Source of the DNA: Acidobacteriota bacterium | GTDB lineage: Bacteria > Acidobacteriota > Aminicenantia > Aminicenantales > Aminicenantaceae | DNA: 7,340 nt | Reading direction: 5' to 3' | Assembly (NCBI GenBank): GCA_030609975.1 | Contig: JAUWSR010000196.1 | Span: 1-7,340 of the forward strand | Part shown: in pieces, positions 6,467 through 7,340 of the stretch | Numbering within the stretch: the stretch's first letter is position 1 | How the letters are laid out: each line of letters opens with the position of its first letter | Translations under genes and position numbers: made by a program | Notes under the pieces: generated by a model | What the model was told of the DNA's origin: nothing | The model's database searches: none | The model's input: the letters and a program-made list of their open reading frames with translations, nothing else

Positions 6467-7141
6467 TTAAAAGAGGAAAAGTATGATAGCGGAATAGATG
6501 GGGCGGATAATGAGGCGAAAGACTCCTAGATAGAGCAAGCCCAGGACGATAATAAATCCGAAGGGGCGCAGGGTTTCGATCTTCTGGGCCGCTTTTTCAG
6601 AAACGAGGCCGATCAGGATCCCACTGCCGTCCAGAGGAGGGATAGGAATAAGGTTGAAAACGGCCAGGATGACATTCAGATACACACCGAAAAACAAGAT
6701 GAGCGAAAGCCCTTCCAGTGGTTGGATACCCTGAGGCATCCCTCTCCCTGAAAGGTAAGAGTATAGGAAATAATTTACGCTGGGGACAGCAGCTTTTAGG
6801 ATTTTCAAAAGGATTATGGCCAGAAAAGCTGCTGATAAATTGGCAAGGGGGCCGGCGGCAGAGATAAAGAGGTTGTCCCTTTTGGGGTCTTTCAGATTGA
6901 GGGGATTGACCGGCACGGGTTTGGCCCAGCCGAAAGGCGGCGCTCCCATGATCACCAGCATGGCGGGAAGGAGTACGGTTCCAATGGGATCGATGTGAGG
7001 GATGGGATTGAGAGTCACCCGGCCCAACATTTTAGCTGTAGGATCTCCCAGGCGGTTTGCGGCCCACCCATGTGCGGCTTCGTGTATTGTGATCGCGAAG
7101 AGAATGACAAACAGGCTGATGGCTATCGTGAGAATGTTCAT
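6467..7141 (-). CDS. Site-2-protease-type membrane metalloprotease, M50 family
   Basis: Polytopic zinc protease of the compact site-2 protease group without PDZ domain (YwhC/Rip-like), 224 residues from the chosen start. Zinc ligands and catalytic Glu appear as TIHEAAHGW (His20, Glu21, His24) in the first membrane helix. The third ligand is Asp171 in NLIPIPPLDGS. GPLAN (97-101) is a further family motif. Five to six hydrophobic segments are visible. Relatives cut substrates within the membrane; the target here is unknown. I chose ATG 7141, which begins MNILTIAISLF. The upstream ATG at 7165 overlaps the predicted -10 box, so it would lie before the transcription start and would add only eight polar residues. 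In many bacteria this gene sits next to scpA/scpB, as here. Confidence 0.88.
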   Translation of the reverse strand: MNILTIAISLFVILFAITIHEAAHGWAANRLGDPTAKMLGRVTLNPIPHIDPIGTVLLPAMLVIMGAPPFGWAKPVPVNPLNLKDPKRDNLFISAAGPLANLSAAFLAIILLKILKAAVPSVNYFLYSYLSGRGMPQGIQPLEGLSLILFFGVYLNVILAVFNLIPIPPLDGSGILIGLVSEKAAQKIETLRPFGFIIVLGLLYLGVFRLIIRPIYSAIILFLF

Positions 7142-7164
7142 TTTGTCATTTATTCCAGAGGACA

Positions 7165-7193
7165 TTTATACCATATCTGTAAAGAAGGGTAAA
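7165..7193 (-). promoter_or_regulatory. Candidate sigma70 promoter of the M50-scpA-scpB-ggt operon
   Basis: On the minus strand TTTACC (7193-7188), 17 bases, then TATAAA (7170-7165). The -10 matches consensus at five of six positions and the -35 at four of six, with ideal spacing. Transcription would begin near 7158, leaving a short leader of under 20 bases before ATG 7141. The first in-frame ATG (7165) would then not be transcribed, which decides between the two starts. A weak GGA is the only Shine-Dalgarno-like element in that leader. Confidence 0.45.
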
Positions 7194-7340
7194 CTGCTGC
7201 GCTATTGTCGTACGCATCCTTAATTCCGTGGTGATACCAGAATTTGGGGATGGCTTCGCTCCAGTCGGATTTTTAACGCCATTCCCTCTCTGTTTTTCTC
7301 GGCTCTGCGGAACTCCGCATGTTTACATATCCCCCGCTAC
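7194..7340. other. Right-end intergenic stretch with a 14-bp palindrome
   Basis: No gene is supported. TGCGGA (7306-7311) and TCCGCA (7314-7319) form a perfect inverted repeat separated by two bases. On the minus strand a 20-codon frame begins MALKIRLER after a GAGAGGGA purine run, and another short frame of about 40 codons ends at 7150. Both are too short and match no protein I recognise. The stretch may be the upstream control region of the M50 operon, the tail of an unrelated element, or an intergenic repeat. Confidence 0.35.

Noticed and set aside
7207..7269. Minus-strand 20-codon frame starting MALKIRLER, reminiscent of the start of ribosomal protein S16
   Set aside because: Only the first few residues resemble S16, the frame ends after 20 codons, and no other S16 residues follow in any frame. 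The resemblance is coincidental.
7150..7275. Minus-strand frame of about 40 codons reading WSEAIPKFWYHHGIKDAY
   Set aside because: It has no start codon after the upstream stop, overlaps the predicted promoter, and is too short to support a call. It may be repeat-derived.

Overview
All seven recognisable genes, including one 47-codon gene that is easy to miss, lie on the minus strand, so the window reads right to left. The sequence is a bacterial chromosome fragment of roughly balanced base composition. A predicted lipoprotein gamma-glutamyltransferase and exported, membrane-anchored enzymes suggest a Gram-negative cell. A site-2-type protease next to scpA-scpB is an arrangement I associate with Desulfobacterota-like and similar anaerobes, but this placement is tentative and no rRNA or other marker is present.

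Right block (7193 down to 3502) is a tightly packed housekeeping operon. A sigma70-like promoter (7165-7193) precedes a membrane zinc protease of family M50 (7141-6467). One base later comes scpA (6465-5746), then scpB with a 4-base ATGA overlap (5749-5204). A gamma-glutamyltransferase (ggt, 5214-3502) follows, with its start codon and ribosome binding site inside the 3' end of scpB. ScpA and ScpB are the non-SMC partners of the chromosome condensation complex. The GGT is a secreted enzyme with no obvious functional link to them, although translation appears coupled.

Left block (3485 down to 235) is a second transcription unit with its own candidate promoter (3457-3485), which is framed by an inverted repeat. 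It encodes an exported protein of about 190 residues resembling DUF6305, then a TRAP-type large permease (DctM-like). Next is a previously hidden 47-residue protein with two hydrophobic stretches, and last a membrane-anchored, extracytoplasmic M14-type metallohydrolase of the succinylglutamate desuccinylase/aspartoacylase class. Spacings are 26 bp, 4 bp and a 4-base overlap. No canonical TRAP solute receptor (DctP) or small permease (DctQ) is present, so the exported protein and the mini membrane protein may stand in for them. This looks like a compact, uncharacterised 'hydrolyse outside, then import' module and is the most interesting part of the window.

The ends are non-coding as far as I can tell. 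Positions 1-234 contain a dense cluster of inverted repeats (121-207). They end in a possible mobile-element terminus that abuts the stop codon of the M14 gene. Positions 7194-7340 hold a short palindrome and no convincing gene.
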